Source: Croceitalea dokdonensis DOKDO 023 | GTDB taxonomy: Bacteria > Bacteroidota > Bacteroidia > Flavobacteriales > Flavobacteriaceae | Reading direction: 5' to 3' | Length of the DNA stretch: 64,000 bases | Assembly (NCBI RefSeq): GCF_001306415.1 | Contig: NZ_LDJX01000001.1 | Location: forward strand, 730,411 to 794,410 | Shown here: positions 54,522-62,818 of the stretch, piece by piece | Layout of the letters: every line of letters starts with the position of its first letter | Numbering within the stretch: position 1 is the stretch's first letter | The notes under the pieces: generated by a model | The model's database searches: none | What the model was told of the DNA's origin: nothing | The model's input: the letters and a program-made list of their open reading frames with translations, nothing else | Position numbers and translations under genes: made by a program

Positions 54522-54818
54522 ATGCTGGTTAGGATTGTAAAATTGAAGTTTAAGACCGAAAATATTTCTAGCTTTGAACGCATTTTTGAGGAAACATCGG
54601 AAGCGATAAGAAACCAGCCTGGATGTCAATTTTTGGAACTTTATCAAGATAAAAATGATGCCGCTATTTTTTTTACCTACAGTTACTGGGAAGATGAGGC
54701 CTCATTGAATGCGTACCGTCATTCTAAATTTTTTAAAGAAGTATGGTCCAAAACAAAACTGCTTTTCAAGGACAGACCAGAAGCATGGAGCGTTGAAAAA
54801 AAAGCTATTTTAAATTGA
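54522..54818 (+). CDS. Antibiotic-biosynthesis-monooxygenase-like (quinol monooxygenase) protein
   Basis: 98 residues. A ferredoxin-like ABM fold: MLVRIVKLKFK strand, FERIFEETSEAIRNQPGC helix, LELYQDKNDAAIFFTYSYWED and the FKEVWSKTKLLF helix. The name reflects the fold; the real substrate is unknown. It sits between the adenosyltransferase and gldF, as commonly found in Flavobacteriaceae. Confidence 0.85.
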   Translation: MLVRIVKLKFKTENISSFERIFEETSEAIRNQPGCQFLELYQDKNDAAIFFTYSYWEDEASLNAYRHSKFFKEVWSKTKLLFKDRPEAWSVEKKAILN

Positions 54819-54822
54819 GTTT

Positions 54823-55554
54823 ATGTTCGCTATTTTTAAAAAGGAGGTAACCTCTTTTTTCACATCTTCCTTAGGTTTTTTAATGATAAGCCTCTTTCTG
54901 GTGCTTACCGGGCTTTTTCTATGGGTGTTTAAAAATCCCTTCAATATTTTTGATTACGGTTTTTCCGATTTGAGCAAATTTTTTCTTTTGGCACCTTGGG
55001 TCTTTCTCTTACTTATCCCTGCCATTACCATGAAAAGCCTAGCAGAAGAACAAAAATTGGGCACTTTGGAATTGTTGCTGATAAAGCCTATATCCCCCTT
55101 GCAAATTGTTCTGGGAAAGTTTCTTGGTGCGTTGTCTTTGGTGGTCATAGCGGTGATACCAACATTTACCTACCTTTTTGCAATCCATAATTTGGGGATT
55201 GTGGAGGGCAACTTTGATATGGGAGTGGCCATTGGTTCTTACTTTGCCTTGTTCTTTCTTATGGCCACATACACCGCCATTGGCACGTTTGCCTCTTCAC
55301 TTACCAGCAACCAAATCGTTTCCTTCATAACCGCAATTGCCATCTCATTTTTTGTTTTCTATGGTTTTGAGGCTATAGCAACGCTTTTTTCCAATGGGCA
55401 GACCCAATTGCTCATTGGTAAACTAGGGGCCAAAGCGCATTTTGACAGCAGTGCCAAAGGCATATTGGATACACGGGATATGATTTATTTTACCACCTTG
55501 ACCGGGTTTTTCATTTTTCTCGCCCACCTTAAAATTAAGAATCTGGTAGCATGA
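54823..55554 (+). CDS. gldF: Gliding motility ABC transporter permease GldF
   Basis: 243 residues with six helices. Opening MFAIFKKEVTSFFTSSLGFLMI, the ITMKSLAEEQKLGTLELLLIKPIS loop and the closing helix are the usual GldF layout. Partner of GldG; the ATPase GldA is encoded elsewhere. Its last codon region overlaps gldG by 4 nt. Confidence 0.93.
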   Translation: MFAIFKKEVTSFFTSSLGFLMISLFLVLTGLFLWVFKNPFNIFDYGFSDLSKFFLLAPWVFLLLIPAITMKSLAEEQKLGTLELLLIKPISPLQIVLGKFLGALSLVVIAVIPTFTYLFAIHNLGIVEGNFDMGVAIGSYFALFFLMATYTAIGTFASSLTSNQIVSFITAIAISFFVFYGFEAIATLFSNGQTQLLIGKLGAKAHFDSSAKGILDTRDMIYFTTLTGFFIFLAHLKIKNLVA

Positions 55555-57221
55555 AAAAACACAATGTACTCCCCCTCCTAAAGGGATTGTTGGTAGTTAT
55601 CCTTCTGAACATTATTGGAAACCTTTTTTTTAAACGATTTGATGTAACCGAAGATCAGCGATACACCCTTAGCCAACCAACCAAAGCTTTGGTCGCCAAA
55701 TTTCGGGAACCTGTGATTATTGATGTATTGTTATCCGGGGATATGCCGTCTGAATTTGCCAAATTGCAAGACGAAACCAAATTACTCCTTAGTGCGCTCA
55801 CAGCAGAAAACCCAAACATTAATTTTGATTTTGTAAACCCCATTGAGGAAACGTCCAACAGAAACCAGACCATTACAGAGCTACAACAAATAGGACTTAC
55901 CCCTGCCAACGTAACTATTGAGGAGAATGGGAAGGTGTCACAGGAAATCGTCTTTCCCTGGGCCATGGTAAATTACAACAATAACACGGTTAGGGTTCCA
56001 TTGCTCAAAAATAAATTGGGCAGCACCACGGAAGACCGCATCAACAACTCGGTACAAGAACTGGAATATGGGTTTGCAGATGCATTGACCAAACTTTCCA
56101 CCAAAGAAAAAAAGAAAGTGGCTGTTCTTAAGGGAAATGGGCAGTTGGGAGATGAATATTTGGCGGATTTTCTGGGCACTATTAAGGCGTATTACAATAT
56201 TGGAGCGTTCACCTTAGATTCCGTGGAAAACAATCCACAAAAAACACTACAGCAACTCAGTACTTACGATCTTGCTTTAATCGCAAAGCCCACCGAGGCT
56301 TTTTCAGAAAAAGAGAAATACGTGCTGGACCAGTATCTGGTAAATGGGGGGAAATCTGTTTGGTTGTTAGATAAAGTGGCCATGGAACTGGATAGTTTGT
56401 TCAATCCAAGCGGAAGCGCAGTGGCCCTGCAGCGGGACTTAAATATAGATGATGTGCTGTTCCGGTATGGCATTCGCATTAACCCCGTAATGGTGAACGA
56501 CCTTTACAATACCCCCATTGTACTGGCCAGTGGTGAGCATACAGAATCCCAATACAATCCACTTCCATGGGTGTACCACCCCATGGTATTCTCCAAAAAC
56601 AACCATCCCATAAACACCAATATAGAGGCCTTGCGATTACAATTTGCCAATGTTATTGATACCCTTAAAAATGGGTATGACAAGACCATTCTACTACAAT
56701 CTTCCCCCTTATCAAAATTTGAAGGGGTTCCCAAACAAATAGCGCTCGAAGCTATAACTAACCCGCCTGAAAAAGGAGCTTATACAAATCAAGGCAACCT
56801 TCCGTTAGGGGTTTTGGTAGAGGGGGAGTTTAAATCTGCCTATACCAACCGTGTAAAGCCGTTTAAACTAAGTGGGCATAAGGAAAAAGGCAGTTATAAC
56901 AAAATGTTGGTGGTGGCAGATGGGGATATTATCAAAAACCAATTGCGCCAAGGCCAACCCTTGCCCCTAGGGTATGATAAATGGACAAACAACACCTATG
57001 GTAACAAAGAATTTTTATTAAATAGCCTGAATTACCTTTTGGACGACACTGGACTTATAAACATCCGCAATAAAAAAATAGCCATTCCAATCTTGGACGT
57101 AGAGAAAATAGCAGGGCAAAAAACCAAATGGCAGCTTATAAACATTGTGATTCCTACACTTCTGGTATTCTTTCTGATATTTGGTTTTAACCAATTAAGA
57201 AAACGTAAACTGGCTAGATAA
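55551..57221 (+). CDS. gldG: Gliding motility-associated ABC component GldG
   Basis: 556 residues, an N-terminal helix (~10-26), a large extracytoplasmic region (DVTEDQRYTLSQPTKAL..., VAVLKGNGQLGDEYLADFL) and a C-terminal helix (~530-548) with a basic end. This is the GldG/IftA-like ABC-associated protein of gliding Bacteroidota. ATGA-coupled to gldF. Confidence 0.94.
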   Translation: MKKHNVLPLLKGLLVVILLNIIGNLFFKRFDVTEDQRYTLSQPTKALVAKFREPVIIDVLLSGDMPSEFAKLQDETKLLLSALTAENPNINFDFVNPIEETSNRNQTITELQQIGLTPANVTIEENGKVSQEIVFPWAMVNYNNNTVRVPLLKNKLGSTTEDRINNSVQELEYGFADALTKLSTKEKKKVAVLKGNGQLGDEYLADFLGTIKAYYNIGAFTLDSVENNPQKTLQQLSTYDLALIAKPTEAFSEKEKYVLDQYLVNGGKSVWLLDKVAMELDSLFNPSGSAVALQRDLNIDDVLFRYGIRINPVMVNDLYNTPIVLASGEHTESQYNPLPWVYHPMVFSKNNHPINTNIEALRLQFANVIDTLKNGYDKTILLQSSPLSKFEGVPKQIALEAITNPPEKGAYTNQGNLPLGVLVEGEFKSAYTNRVKPFKLSGHKEKGSYNKMLVVADGDIIKNQLRQGQPLPLGYDKWTNNTYGNKEFLLNSLNYLLDDTGLINIRNKKIAIPILDVEKIAGQKTKWQLINIVIPTLLVFFLIFGFNQLRKRKLAR

Positions 57222-57260
57222 GTGTTGATAAAAATGTTTCAGGGGCAAGGGCTTTTAAAA

Positions 57261-57268
57261 TATCTTTG
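57261..57268 (+). promoter_or_regulatory. Predicted -7 box for dnaN
   Basis: TATCTTTG fits the Bacteroidota consensus TAnnTTTG exactly and lies 63 nt before the dnaN ATG. The -33 element is less clear. Confidence 0.45.
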
Positions 57269-57331
57269 CTTTACTTAACGTCGATTTTGTTGGCATAACA
57301 AGCAAGCACAAGAACACTTTAAATAACATCA

Positions 57332-58450
57332 ATGAAATTTATCGTATCCAGTACATATCTACTTAAAAGACTACAGGTTTTGGGAGGTGTCATCAACAGT
57401 AACAATACGCTCCCCATTCTAGATAACTTTCTTTTTGACCTTGACAAAAACCAACTGACGGTTTCTGCTTCAGATTTGGAGACTACCATTAGCAGTGTCC
57501 TTGAAGTAGAGTCAGACTCTGAGGGTGCCATTGCAGTCCCGGCACGGTTGTTATTGGATACCGTAAAAACCTTTCCGGAGCAGCCTTTAACGTTTGTGGT
57601 TGAAAACAACAACACCATTGAAATTAGCTCTAACCATGGAAAGTACGCACTAGCATATGCAGATGGTGCAGAATTCCCAAAAGCGGTGGAATTGGCCAAC
57701 CCCAGTGCCACAACAATCATGGGGGATATTCTCGCCAGTGCCATTACCAAAACTATTTTTGCCGCCGGCAATGATGATTTAAGACCGGTAATGAGCGGCG
57801 TCTTTTTTCAGTTTTCACCGGAAAGTTTAACTTTTGTGGCTACGGACGCCCATAAGTTGGTAAAATACCAAAGAACGGATGTACATGCCTCTGAAGTGGC
57901 GGAATTCATTATGCCCAAAAAACCCCTGAATCTATTAAAGGGTATTCTTGCCGGTTCTGAGTCCGAGGTGAAAATTGAATATAACGAGAGTAATGCAAAA
58001 TTCTCTTTTGATAATACAGAGCTTATTTGTCGCTTAATTGACGGAAAGTATCCCAATTATGAAGCCGTTATCCCCAAGGAAAATCCAAATCAGCTTCTTA
58101 TCTCAAGAAGTCAGATTTTAAGTTCTGTAAGGAGGGTTTCCATTTTTAGTAATAAAACAACACACCAGATACGGCTAAAAATTGCAGGTGCGGAACTCAA
58201 CATATCCGCGGAGGACGTAGATTATAGCAATAAAGCGGAGGAACGCCTTTCTTGTTCCTATCAGGGAGATGACATGCAAATTGGTTTCAATTCAAGGTTT
58301 TTGGTCGAAATGTTGAACAATCTTTCATCAGATGAAGTTTCTCTGGAAATGAGCTTGCCCAACAGGGCGGGAATTTTAACCCCAGCGGACGGACTTGATG
58401 AAGGAGAGTTGGTCACCATGTTGGTCATGCCCGTAATGCTCAATAGTTAA
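57332..58450 (+). CDS. dnaN: DNA polymerase III beta subunit (sliding clamp)
   Basis: 372 residues, full length, three clamp domains. Seen: MKFIVSSTYLLKRLQVLGGVI, LPILDNFLFDL, RPVMSGVFF, FVATDAHKLV, and the closing ELVTMLVMPVMLNS (M-P-M/L C-terminal pattern). It encircles DNA and tethers the replicative polymerase. In this group dnaN often follows gldG rather than dnaA, as here. The hairpin at 58471 ends it. Confidence 0.97.
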   Translation: MKFIVSSTYLLKRLQVLGGVINSNNTLPILDNFLFDLDKNQLTVSASDLETTISSVLEVESDSEGAIAVPARLLLDTVKTFPEQPLTFVVENNNTIEISSNHGKYALAYADGAEFPKAVELANPSATTIMGDILASAITKTIFAAGNDDLRPVMSGVFFQFSPESLTFVATDAHKLVKYQRTDVHASEVAEFIMPKKPLNLLKGILAGSESEVKIEYNESNAKFSFDNTELICRLIDGKYPNYEAVIPKENPNQLLISRSQILSSVRRVSIFSNKTTHQIRLKIAGAELNISAEDVDYSNKAEERLSCSYQGDDMQIGFNSRFLVEMLNNLSSDEVSLEMSLPNRAGILTPADGLDEGELVTMLVMPVMLNS

Positions 58451-58470
58451 GAAAAACAACCATAAAAAAG

Positions 58471-58493
58471 CCGGCAGTTGCCGGTTTTTTTTT
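58471..58493 (+). terminator. Rho-independent terminator of dnaN (bidirectional)
   Basis: CCGGC-AGTT-GCCGG stem-loop with nine Ts behind it. The A-run before the hairpin makes it usable on the minus strand too, where the DUF4870 gene ends at 58497. Confidence 0.88.
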
Positions 58494-58496
58494 GCC

Positions 58497-58856
58497 CTAA
58501 ATAAACCTAATGGTCATGAAATAGGACGGTGGCTCCCCATTAACGGCTTTTACTGCATTTACAATAGGTACAATAAAGCCTATTAAGGCCACACTTAAAA
58601 ACCCCAACAAACCAAGACCTAATAGTAAGATAGCGGGGATACTAATTACAATATAAAGCAATAAGCTTAATTGAAAATTAATGATGGAGCGGCCATGTTG
58701 GTCCATTCCCTGTATTTTATCCTTTGAGGCAAACCAGATGATAAGCGGCACAAGCAACCCCCCAAAGCCAGTGACATAGTCCAAGAATTGGCTAAGATGG
58801 GTTATTGCTAGTAAGGTGTTATCCCTCCGTAAGGCATGATGATTAACTACTTCCAT
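58497..58856 (-). CDS. DUF4870 membrane protein
   Basis: 119 residues, three helices (~26-45, 64-84, 88-110). The core KDKIQGMDQHGRSIINFQLSLLLY is the DUF4870 signature. Task unknown. Shares its terminator with dnaN. Confidence 0.85.
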   Translation of the reverse strand: MEVVNHHALRRDNTLLAITHLSQFLDYVTGFGGLLVPLIIWFASKDKIQGMDQHGRSIINFQLSLLLYIVISIPAILLLGLGLLGFLSVALIGFIVPIVNAVKAVNGEPPSYFMTIRFI

Positions 58857-58918
58857 TTTTTGATTGTTATTTTGATGTTCTTCTAATGGGTAGTCTTTTG
58901 CTAGTCTTTGTTACAACA

Positions 58919-59326
58919 TCAACGTTTTTTTTTGAGCTTTTTGAGTTTTTCTTCGCTAGAAATAATACGCTGTTTTTGCTTTTCAATTTTTGCCCTCAGC
59001 TTTTCTTCATCCACTGGGGAAAGCTTTCTTTTCTCCAGGCCCTTGTCCAACTTCTTTTGTAATTTTTCCAATTGGCTTTGGTCTTTCTTTAAGGCTGCGG
59101 CCGCCTTATCCAATTTGGACTCCGCTTTGGCTTTTTGTTTGGCTTCCTTTTCTCTCTTGGCTTGTTTCTTTGCGGCCTTCTCTTCCTCTTTCACCCTCTT
59201 TTTGGCATCCTCAAAGGCTTCTTGGCCCACAATAGTTGTAGCTGTACTATCTTTGACCACCGTTTCCTGTGCATTGGCAAGACCAAAACTGGCCAATACC
59301 AAGGCAAAACATAAATTTCGAATCAT
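58919..59326 (-). CDS. Exported Lys/Glu-rich coiled-coil protein
   Basis: 135 residues, signal peptide ending LANAQ, then an almost continuous charged helix (EDAKKRVKEEEKAAKKQAKREKE is typical) with a second coiled segment after a Pro break (~108). No catalytic motif. A periplasmic spacer or scaffold is possible. The high Lys content makes family assignment unreliable. Confidence 0.65.
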   Translation of the reverse strand: MIRNLCFALVLASFGLANAQETVVKDSTATTIVGQEAFEDAKKRVKEEEKAAKKQAKREKEAKQKAKAESKLDKAAAALKKDQSQLEKLQKKLDKGLEKRKLSPVDEEKLRAKIEKQKQRIISSEEKLKKLKKKR

Positions 59327-59394
59327 TTACTGAGTTTTTTTTTGATAGGAAACGAAAATATGAAATAGGTCACAAAAAAGGTATAATAACCCGT

Positions 59395-59567
59395 TGTGCA
59401 TTTTGAATGCTTTTTAGATTTAAAACCGTCAGCTCGAGTTTTTTCTGGAAGAAAAAGTATCGAGAACAAGGTTTCATTGCTAAAATTCTGATTCTCGATA
59501 CTATTTTACGATACTTCGTATCAAAAAATCACTCGAACTGACGAATTTTCATCAAAATGCACAATGG
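59395..59567. repeat. REP-like nested inverted repeat upstream of mnmE
   Basis: Three nested pairs: TTGTGCATTTTGAATG (~59395) with CATCAAAATGCACAA (~59552), CGTCAGCTCGAGT (59427) with ACTCGAACTGACG (59531-59543), and the exact 11-bp AGTATCGAGAA (59456-59466) with TTCTCGATACT (59492-59502). This resembles the family of CGTCAGTTCGAGTG repeats scattered in Flavobacteriaceae spacers (from memory). Its right end contains an ATG in frame with mnmE, which explains the falsely long reading frame. Confidence 0.75.
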
Positions 59568-59592
59568 GTGTATACCAGTAAAATTTTATATG

Positions 59593-60960
59593 ATGGTAAA
59601 CGAAAATATTATTGCTCTAGCGACACCCGCAGGCACCGGGGCCATTGCCGTTATTCGCATTTCCGGTCCTGATGCCATCACCATTGTATCTAGCAAGTTT
59701 AGGTCTATTGGAAAGAAAATTCTTAAGGAACAAAAAAGCCATACGGTGCACTTAGGGCATATTTATGACGGTCCCAAAATTCTAGATAAGGTACTGGTCA
59801 CCCTTTTTAAGGCCCCTAACTCTTACACGGGTGATCATGTGGTAGAAATCTCATGCCACGGGTCTGTCTATATCCAACAACAGCTTATCCAGCTATTTCT
59901 TAGGAATGGTTGCCAAATGGCAAAAGCGGGGGAATTTACGCTTCGGGCCTTTTTAAACGGTAAAATGGACTTAAGTCAGGCAGAGGCCGTTGCAGACCTT
60001 ATTGCAAGTGATAGCGAGGCTTCGCATCAAGTTGCCATGCAACAGATGCGCGGCGGTTTTAGTTTACAAATCAATGAATTACGACAAGAGCTCTTAAATT
60101 TTGCCTCTCTTATTGAGTTAGAGTTGGATTTTTCTGGGGAAGATGTTGAGTTTGCAGACCGGACCCAGTTCAACACCCTCTTACAAACCATCACTGGGGT
60201 CTTAAAAAACCTGATAGATTCATTCGCGTTGGGCAATGTGATTAAGAACGGCATTCCAGTAGCTATCGTTGGTGCCCCCAATGTTGGAAAATCTACCCTG
60301 CTTAATGCCCTGCTAAATGAAGACAGGGCCATTGTTAGCAATATCCCTGGGACTACCAGAGATACAGTTGAAGATCAAATCAGTATTGGTGGTGTAAATT
60401 TTAGATTTATAGATACGGCGGGTATAAGACAAACGGAGGATACTGTCGAAAAAATAGGGATAGAAAAATCCCATCAAAAAATTCAAGAGGCCGCATTGGT
60501 GCTATACCTTTTTGATGCCAATACCAATAAAAAGAAAGAAATCAGCGCACTACAGGACAAATACCCGCTTAAAAAGATACTGCCAGTAGCCAATAAAACG
60601 GATATGGTAAAGGCCGATAGGTTGCAAGAACTACAGGACAAAATCCGTGGGGTCCACCTACTATCTGCAAAACAGGGCGATGGCTTGGATGCCCTCAAAA
60701 AACAACTGCTCACTATTTCAAATACCGGGGATATTGGGAAAAACGATACCATTGTCACCAACAACAGACATTATGATTCCCTCTTAAAAGCATTGGAAGC
60801 CATACAACGGGTAAAGGAAGGCATGCAAGAGGAATTGGCAAGTGACTTAATGGCCATTGATATCAGGGAGGCCCTATTCCACCTCGGGGAGATTACCGGA
60901 GCTGTATCACCGGATGATTTATTGGGGAATATCTTTTCTAATTTTTGTATTGGCAAATAA
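59593..60960 (+). CDS. mnmE: tRNA uridine-5-carboxymethylaminomethyl GTPase MnmE
   Basis: 455 residues from ATG 59593 (the Met just before is equally possible; ATG 59557 lies inside the repeat and is rejected). N-terminal domain (ENIIALATPAGTGAIAVIRISG), helical part, G domain with GAPNVGKSTLLNALL, the switch DTAGIRQTEDTVEKIGIEKS and NKTD, and the C-terminal FCIGK with the conserved Cys. It acts with MnmG to modify the wobble uridine of tRNAs. Its 3' end is a known integration target in other bacteria, and a dead integrase follows. Confidence 0.97.
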   Translation: MVNENIIALATPAGTGAIAVIRISGPDAITIVSSKFRSIGKKILKEQKSHTVHLGHIYDGPKILDKVLVTLFKAPNSYTGDHVVEISCHGSVYIQQQLIQLFLRNGCQMAKAGEFTLRAFLNGKMDLSQAEAVADLIASDSEASHQVAMQQMRGGFSLQINELRQELLNFASLIELELDFSGEDVEFADRTQFNTLLQTITGVLKNLIDSFALGNVIKNGIPVAIVGAPNVGKSTLLNALLNEDRAIVSNIPGTTRDTVEDQISIGGVNFRFIDTAGIRQTEDTVEKIGIEKSHQKIQEAALVLYLFDANTNKKKEISALQDKYPLKKILPVANKTDMVKADRLQELQDKIRGVHLLSAKQGDGLDALKKQLLTISNTGDIGKNDTIVTNNRHYDSLLKALEAIQRVKEGMQEELASDLMAIDIREALFHLGEITGAVSPDDLLGNIFSNFCIGK

Positions 60961-61037
60961 ATAAGTTGATTTTTAAATGTGATTTAGATTCATTTGTTTT
61001 CTTCATTTCTTTGATTTTCAATAAGTTGTTGAAAACT

Positions 61038-61075
61038 ATTTCTTTTCGTCATTTCTTTTCGTCATTTCTTTTAGT
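61038..61075. repeat. 13-bp tandem repeat downstream of mnmE
   Basis: ATTTCTTTTCGTC twice exactly (61038-61050, 61051-61063) and a third copy diverging at its end. Between mnmE and the integrase relic. Confidence 0.75.
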
Positions 61076-61127
61076 AGCCAATTTTCCTACATTTATTTCA
61101 CTCTTTTACACATCGATGAAATTATGA

Positions 61128-61175
61128 GGTGTAAAGGTGTACAGGTGTAAAGGTGTAAAGGTGTAAAGGTGTACA
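61128..61175. repeat. 8-bp tandem repeat, six units
   Basis: GGTGTAAA occurs four times and GGTGTACA twice, without gaps, ending 13 nt before the readable integrase frame. It could be slippage DNA or recombinase arm sites; it lacks the unique spacers of a CRISPR array. Confidence 0.85.
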
Positions 61176-61187
61176 AATTATACCTCA

Positions 61188-61706
61188 AAATTCGAACGTC
61201 ATAAATATTACATTAAAAAGCAAGCGGCTAAAAAAAAGTTGAGTTTGTTTATTGAATTTTATGATGGGTATACCATTGATAAAGACGGCGTGAAAAAGCA
61301 TCGTCGAAAATTCGAGTACCTTAAGCTTTATGTTCATGAAAACCCCACAACCTCTGACGAAAAAAGAAAGGACAAAGAAACTTGGGAACTAGCTGAAAAT
61401 ATCCTTTCCATCCGGAAGGCAGAATATATTCAAGGGAAGTATAAGATGAAGGATAATAAAAAAGGGAATATCCTTCTTTTTGATTGCTATAAAACACTTT
61501 AAGAAGAATGCTACGAATCCAAAGGAAATTATGGGAATTGGGATGCAGCCTATAAACACTTAAGAAAATATTCTCATGCACACATGCAATTGAAGGACAT
61601 TCATACAGATTTCGTTAGGGGATTCAAACGATACTTAGATACAAAGGCCAAAACGAAGAGTATCACTCCCCTATCCCAATATTCAATTCAGAATTTCATC
61701 CTTTAA
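61188..61706 (+). pseudogene. Tyrosine integrase relic (N-terminal and core-binding parts only)
   Basis: The plus frame reads FERHKYYIKKQAAKKKLSLFIEFYDG, then an arm-binding domain of Bacteroidota phage-type integrases (TSDEKRKDKETWELAENILSIRKAEYIQGKY), a TAA at 61500, and in the same frame the SAM-like core-binding domain (GNYGNWDAAYKHLRKYSH, FVRGFKRYLDTKAKTKS), then TAA at 61704. The catalytic domain with R-HxxR-Y is gone. The readable sequence starts without ATG. A dead end of an old mobile element at the 3' side of mnmE. Confidence 0.85.
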
Positions 61707-61864
61707 TTCGGTCATCTAAAAGAATTCAAATAAAGCAACTATTCCGTGGTAGGAAATCACCAAAGAAAAAAACAATGCAGCAACAAGTCCAAGATTTATA
61801 GAGCTTCCTGTATTATTCCTATGTGCTAATCGAACGTCTAAAAAAATGAAAACAATATTATATG

Positions 61865-61920
61865 TCCATAATTGCTATATATGGATAAATAATATATCTT
61901 TATCTTCTAAAAAAAGATAA
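61865..61920 (+). promoter_or_regulatory. Operator-like inverted repeats before the antitoxin gene
   Basis: TCCATA/TATGGA (61865-61870/61880-61885) and the exact TTATCTT/AAGATAA (61900-61906/61914-61920), the latter ending 1 nt before the ATG. Antitoxins of this kind normally repress their own operon through such palindromes. Confidence 0.45.
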
Positions 61921-61921
61921 A

Positions 61922-62158
61922 ATGAACATTAGTTTCACAAAAACACAAGAAGAGTATATCTCGAAACAGGTTAAATCTGGGGAGTACCAGAACAATAGCG
62001 AGGTCATAAGGGATGCACTTCGATTACATCAAATTTATCGCGATAAAGTGATTGCAGACTTAAGGGCTGAGATAGAAAAAGGCGTAAATAGCGGCATTAG
62101 TAAAAGGTCAGTTAAAGACATTATCGAAGCCAAACGCAAATCTAGGAAAACCGCTTGA
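61922..62158 (+). CDS. parD: ParD-type antitoxin
   Basis: 78 residues. N-terminal ribbon-helix-helix (ISFTKTQEEYISKQVKSGEYQNNSEVIRDALR), the CC2985/ParD family pattern, and a charged toxin-binding tail. It neutralises the toxin encoded next and should bind the operator in front of its gene. Stop and toxin start overlap (TGATG). Confidence 0.9.
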   Translation: MNISFTKTQEEYISKQVKSGEYQNNSEVIRDALRLHQIYRDKVIADLRAEIEKGVNSGISKRSVKDIIEAKRKSRKTA

Positions 62159-62466
62159 TGGGAAACAACAAACTTAAATCCTTTCTATTATCCAATGATG
62201 CAGATGCGGATTTAGATAAAATCTTTGACTATACAGAAGCTGAGCATGATTTTAATCAGGCTGTGAAATACTTTTCAGATTTGGATAACTTGTTTGAGCA
62301 ATTGGTCAAAAATCCTAATCTAGGAAAAGAGCGAAAGGAAATAAGAAAGAGCATTTATAGTATTGTGGAACAAGAGCATATTATTTTTTATGAAATACGT
62401 GAAGAGTATGTCTTAATTGCAAGGGTATTACATGGTAGAAGGGATATCCCTAAATTTATCAAATAA
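62158..62466 (+). CDS. parE: ParE/RelE-superfamily toxin
   Basis: 102 residues from ATG 62158. RelE/ParE fold: LSNDADADLDKIFDYTE (first helices), LVKNPNLGKERKEIRKSIYSIVEQEHIIFYEIREEYVLIARVLHGRRDIPKFI with the HGRRDI ending that is typical of the ParE branch. ParE toxins act on DNA gyrase. Full length, looks intact. Confidence 0.9.
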   Translation: MGNNKLKSFLLSNDADADLDKIFDYTEAEHDFNQAVKYFSDLDNLFEQLVKNPNLGKERKEIRKSIYSIVEQEHIIFYEIREEYVLIARVLHGRRDIPKFIK

Positions 62467-62471
62467 CCAAG

Positions 62472-62663
62472 TTGAAAGTATTTGTTAGGAAAACAATCTC
62501 TCGAAAACAATACCTAGCTGCAACCCGTCGCTTAGAAGAATTAATTAATCTAGTTGATGATAATACAGGAACCGACAACCCTTTAACCAAAGAATTTCTC
62601 TAAATCTCAGATATTATTGAAGAATACGAGAGTATTCATTATCCCATGGAGGACTTAAAATAA
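62472..62663 (+). pseudogene. HigA-like antitoxin N-terminal relic
   Basis: The frame reads QYLAATRRLEELINLVDDNTGTDNPLTKEFL, TAA, ISDIIEEYESIHYPMEDLK, then a double TAA. The LEELI...IIEEYE-HYP pattern is the N-terminal helical part of HigA-type antitoxins; the HTH domain and any HigB toxin are missing. TAA in the middle shows decay. Confidence 0.6.
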
Positions 62664-62793
62664 TAATCGCGGAAACCATTATCCAGCCAAAAGAAAACAA
62701 AAGTTTTCACCTATTTCCCCCCTCAAATACCCCTACCCCAATGTTTATACTATTGCATCGGGAAGTAAACAGGATTACCACTTCTTAGTGCTG

Positions 62794-62801
62794 TATATTT
62801 G
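62794..62801 (+). promoter_or_regulatory. Predicted -7 box for the PHP phosphatase gene
   Basis: TATATTTG, exact TAnnTTTG, 17 nt before the ATG at 62819, so the transcript would have a very short leader. Confidence 0.45.
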
Positions 62802-62818
62802 TAGTTCAATTTCTTTAG

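Noticed and set aside
59557..59592. MnmE start at ATG 59557
   Set aside because: It lies in the right arm of the palindromic repeat; homology to MnmE begins at MVNENIIALATP.
61128..61175. Short repeats that could suggest a CRISPR array
   Set aside because: Units are 8 bp and directly joined; no spacers and no cas genes nearby.
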